Assembly: GCA_020216965.1 (NCBI GenBank)
Contig: JAIWOJ010000006.1
Span: 1 to 17,395, forward strand
DNA: 17,395 nt
Reading direction: 5' to 3'
Source: Prosthecobacter sp.
GTDB taxonomy: Bacteria > Verrucomicrobiota > Verrucomicrobiia > Verrucomicrobiales > Verrucomicrobiaceae
Position numbers and translations under genes: made by a program. The stretch's first letter is position 1. Each line of letters begins with the position of its first letter. Below, piece after piece: positions 14,861-17,395 of this stretch. The notes under the pieces were generated by a model, which saw only the letters and a program-made list of their open reading frames with translations, made no database searches and was not told the DNA's origin.

Positions 14861-16201
14861 ATGGACTTTGCGAAATTCGCTGCTGATCTCTCTGGCTTTG
14901 TCTGGGGGCTGCCCTTGATCGTGCTGCTTTTTGGCACGCACCTCTTTATGACCGTGCGCACGGGCTTTATTCAGAGATGCCTAGGAAGGGCTATCCGGCT
15001 GTCTTTTGCCAAGGAGAGAGATGGGGAAGGTGATGTGTCTCAATTCGGTGCGCTGATGACGGCTCTGGCGGCGACCATCGGGGCAGGGAACATCATCGGC
15101 GTGGCTGGGGCACTGGCGACGGGTGGCCCTGGGGCGATCTTTTGGATGTGGCTCACGGGTGTCTTTGGCATTGCCACCAAGTATGCGGAAGCCGTGCTCG
15201 CGGTGAAATACCGTGTGAAGATGCCAGATGGCAGTTGGGCAGGGGGGCCGATGTATGCCTTGGAGCATGGCCTGGGCCAAAAATGGCTGGGGGTCATCTT
15301 TGCGGTTTTTACCTGCATCGCAGCTTTCGGCATTGGGAACATGTTTCAGGCCAATGCCGTCGTTAGCACGCTCAAAGAATGGGTGAAGCCGGGAGCTGAG
15401 TCTGAGACTGTCCTGCGTTGGACGGCGGGGCTTGTGATGGCCGCCATCACCGCTGCGGTGACGCTGGGCGGCGTGAAGAGCATCGCCCGCGTGTGCGGCC
15501 TGCTGGTGCCGATCATGGCGGTTGGCTACGTCATCGGCTGCATTCTCATCCTGGCAAAGAATGCTGCCTTGCTGCCTGGGGCGCTTTCGGAGATCCTCGC
15601 AGGTGCTTTTTCAAGCCAGGCTGCGATAGGCGGTTTTGCAGGAGCCACGCTGAGGCAGGCCGTGCAGGCAGGCATCGCGCGGGGTCTTTTTTCCAATGAA
15701 TCCGGCCTGGGCAGCGCTCCGATCGTGGCTGCGGCTGCACAGACACGGAACCCGGTGCGCCAGGCGTTGGTCTCCTCAACGGCTACGTTTTGGGATACGG
15801 TGGTCGTGTGTGCCATCACTGGGTTGGTGCTAGTAAGTAGTGGCCACTGGAAGCAAGGGCTGCCAAAGGAGGCGCTGACGAATGCTGCCTTTGCCGATCT
15901 CCATACCCTGGGACCTGTGTTCTTGCTCTTTGGGCTCATCACCTTTGTTTTTTCCACGATTTTAGGTTGGAGTTACTATGGCGAAAAAGCAGCCGAATAC
16001 CTTGTGGGGCCGCGTGCGGTGAAGCCTTACCGCATCCTGTGGGTGCTGATGGTGCTCGTGGGGGCCGTGCAGCCTGCCGCTGCTGTGATGGATTTTTCTG
16101 ATGCTGCCAATGGCCTGATGGCTGTGCCGAACCTGATCTGCCTCATCTGCCTCAGCCGCGTCGTTGCGGCGGAGACGCGATTGCATCTCAGGGACTGCTG
16201 A
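14861..16201 (+). CDS. AGCS-family sodium/alanine (glycine) symporter
   Basis: The AGCS family imports alanine or glycine with sodium across the inner membrane. Starting at the ATG at 14861 the product is 446 residues, the usual family size; the frame is open upstream but that part overlaps the hydrolase gene. Characteristic segments are ALAATIGAGNIIGVAGAL with TGGPGAIFWMW, then KYAEAVLAVKYR, GGPMYALEHGLG, GIARGLFSNESGLGSAPI, WDTVVVCAITGLV and the late GWSYYGEKAAEYL. About ten hydrophobic segments are distributed along the length. No good ribosome binding site is visible. Its last 14 bases overlap the stop end of the DNA polymerase X gene on the other strand. Confidence 0.92.
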   Translation: MDFAKFAADLSGFVWGLPLIVLLFGTHLFMTVRTGFIQRCLGRAIRLSFAKERDGEGDVSQFGALMTALAATIGAGNIIGVAGALATGGPGAIFWMWLTGVFGIATKYAEAVLAVKYRVKMPDGSWAGGPMYALEHGLGQKWLGVIFAVFTCIAAFGIGNMFQANAVVSTLKEWVKPGAESETVLRWTAGLVMAAITAAVTLGGVKSIARVCGLLVPIMAVGYVIGCILILAKNAALLPGALSEILAGAFSSQAAIGGFAGATLRQAVQAGIARGLFSNESGLGSAPIVAAAAQTRNPVRQALVSSTATFWDTVVVCAITGLVLVSSGHWKQGLPKEALTNAAFADLHTLGPVFLLFGLITFVFSTILGWSYYGEKAAEYLVGPRAVKPYRILWVLMVLVGAVQPAAAVMDFSDAANGLMAVPNLICLICLSRVVAAETRLHLRDC

Positions 16202-17395
16202 GCCTGCGCTTGCGGCCTAGTTCAGCTTCGATCTGGCCGAGCGGCAGGCAGTTCAGCACATCCTGGCGGCGCAGCCAGCCCTTCCGTGCAGCGCGCACGC
16301 CAAAGATGACGTCCTGGAGACCGCGTGTGCTATGCGCGTCGGGGTTGATGCTACACTTCACGCCCTTTTCCACCGCCAGCCGCCACCAGCGCCAGTCCAT
16401 ATCTAGCCGCCAAGGGCTCGCGTTGAGTTCGATGATGGTCCCCGTGCTGGCCGCTGCCTCGATCACGGCTGAGAGATTGACGGCATACGCGGGACGCTGG
16501 GCCAAAAGCCTGCCTGTGACATGGCCTAGCATGGTCACATGAGGATTTTCGATGGCGCGGATGATGCGCGCTGTCATTTCTGACTCGGGCAGATGAAAGA
16601 GGTTATGCACGCTGGCTACCACATAGTCCAGCTCTGCCAAGAGATCGTCAGGAAAGTCCAGCGCACCATCTTTCAGAATATCCACCTCACTGCCGGTGAA
16701 GATGCGGAATGCTCCCTGAAACTCCTGATTCAGGCGTTGAATTTCAGCCATCTGGGCGCGCAGACGCTTTTCATCCAGGCCATTTGCCTGAAAGCTGCTG
16801 CGGCTGTGATCGGCGATGCCCAGATATTGCAGCCCCAACTCCATCGCTGCCTCAGCCATTTCGCGTAAGCTGGCTGTGCCGTCACTGGCAGTGGTGTGAT
16901 TGTGGAAAACGCCGCGCAGGTTCTCCAGCTCAATCAAACGCGGCAACCGACCAGCCTCTGCTGCATCAAATTCACCCGAGTTCTCGCGCAGTTCAGGCTC
17001 AATGTAGTCCAAGCCGAGCAGCCGGTAGATCTGCCGTTCCTCATGAATCTCGGCGGCGTCCACGGGCATCTCTGCGCCCTCGTGGGCTGGTTTGAAGCCA
17101 TATTCGTTGAGTGATAGCCCACGCTCTAGCGCACGCTGGCGTATGACCACATTGTGCTCCTTACTGCCCGTGAAATACTGGAGGGCGAAGGGAAACTCTG
17201 CGCTACTAACCACGCGCAAATCACACTGCACCCCACCAGCCGCATACACACTCGCCTTCGTTTCCCCCTGGGCGATGACGTTCTCCACGCCTGGCAGGCT
17301 GATGAAATGTGCCATCACCTCCTGGGGATGTTTGCTAGCGGCCAGAAAGTCCAGATCATGCACGACCTCCTTGCCACGGCGAAAGCTACCGCACA
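16188..17395 (-). CDS. polX: DNA polymerase X with PHP nuclease domain, N-terminus missing at window edge
   Basis: The frame runs to the right edge. The last readable codons give CGSFRRGKEVV before HDLDFLAASKHP, the palm motif of family X polymerases, so the true start lies outside the window. The catalytic aspartates are present: the DLD pair and a third Asp in GVQCDLRVV. Thumb-like sequence follows (ALQYFTGSKEHNVVIRQRAL, then GLSLNEYG). The C-terminal PHP domain shows FHNHTTASDG, LGIADHS, TGSEVDIL, VVASVHN, LGHVTGRLL and SINPDAHS, which bind the metal cluster of the 3'-5' exonuclease and AP-endonuclease activity. Bacterial PolX works in base-excision and gap repair. The stop end overlaps the symporter gene by 14 bases. 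Confidence 0.93.
   Translation of the reverse strand, partial: CGSFRRGKEVVHDLDFLAASKHPQEVMAHFISLPGVENVIAQGETKASVYAAGGVQCDLRVVSSAEFPFALQYFTGSKEHNVVIRQRALERGLSLNEYGFKPAHEGAEMPVDAAEIHEERQIYRLLGLDYIEPELRENSGEFDAAEAGRLPRLIELENLRGVFHNHTTASDGTASLREMAEAAMELGLQYLGIADHSRSSFQANGLDEKRLRAQMAEIQRLNQEFQGAFRIFTGSEVDILKDGALDFPDDLLAELDYVVASVHNLFHLPESEMTARIIRAIENPHVTMLGHVTGRLLAQRPAYAVNLSAVIEAAASTGTIIELNASPWRLDMDWRWWRLAVEKGVKCSINPDAHSTRGLQDVIFGVRAARKGWLRRQDVLNCLPLGQIEAELGRKRRLSSP

Overview
The window reads as chromosomal DNA of a Gram-negative, LPS-making bacterium. LpxB, two TolC-type outer-membrane proteins (one a lipoprotein) and a periplasmic L,D-transpeptidase support this. The style of the RpoA/L17 pair, the PHP-type DNA polymerase X and the LpxB sequence remind me of Verrucomicrobia (Prosthecobacter-like). 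That assignment is inference from sequence flavour, since no rRNA marker is present. I see no tRNA, rRNA, CRISPR array, transposase or integrase.

Layout. (A) 1-7150 is a divergent export region. Leftward runs a TolC-like lipoprotein gene followed, 8 bases later, by the first 51 codons of a periplasmic adaptor cut by the window edge. Rightward run an ABC exporter, an HlyD-type adaptor and a second TolC-like protein, tightly packed as an operon. The 311-base gap between the two arms carries the control region. The ABC exporter's nucleotide-binding domain has lost several catalytic residues, including the Walker A lysine. (B) 7101-9084 holds a LURP-one/scramblase-like gene whose 3' end overlaps the TolC gene by 50 bases, a gap with odd small ORFs, and lpxB, which is interrupted by one in-frame TAG. 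(C) 9096-10844 is a leftward pair: an AAA_28-type P-loop protein and an orphan PotA/FbpC-like import ATPase. (D) 10913-12556 is the leftward rpoA-rplQ unit with a strong intrinsic terminator. (E) 12789-16201 is a rightward run: L,D-transpeptidase, alpha/beta hydrolase, AGCS sodium/amino-acid symporter. (F) 16188 to the right edge is the leftward C-terminal part of DNA polymerase X with its PHP nuclease domain.

How the genes work together. The ABC exporter, adaptor and second TolC protein have the parts of a type 1-like tripartite exporter, but no substrate gene is visible. The left arm looks like a separate MacA/TolC-type efflux set. The rest is housekeeping (transcription, ribosome, lipid A, cell wall, DNA repair) with little operon logic linking the blocks. 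The most interesting points are the degenerate ATPase in the exporter, the amber codon in lpxB, homopolymer tracts in both TolC-like genes, and a detached rpoA-rplQ unit with an acidic RpoA tail and a foldable leader.
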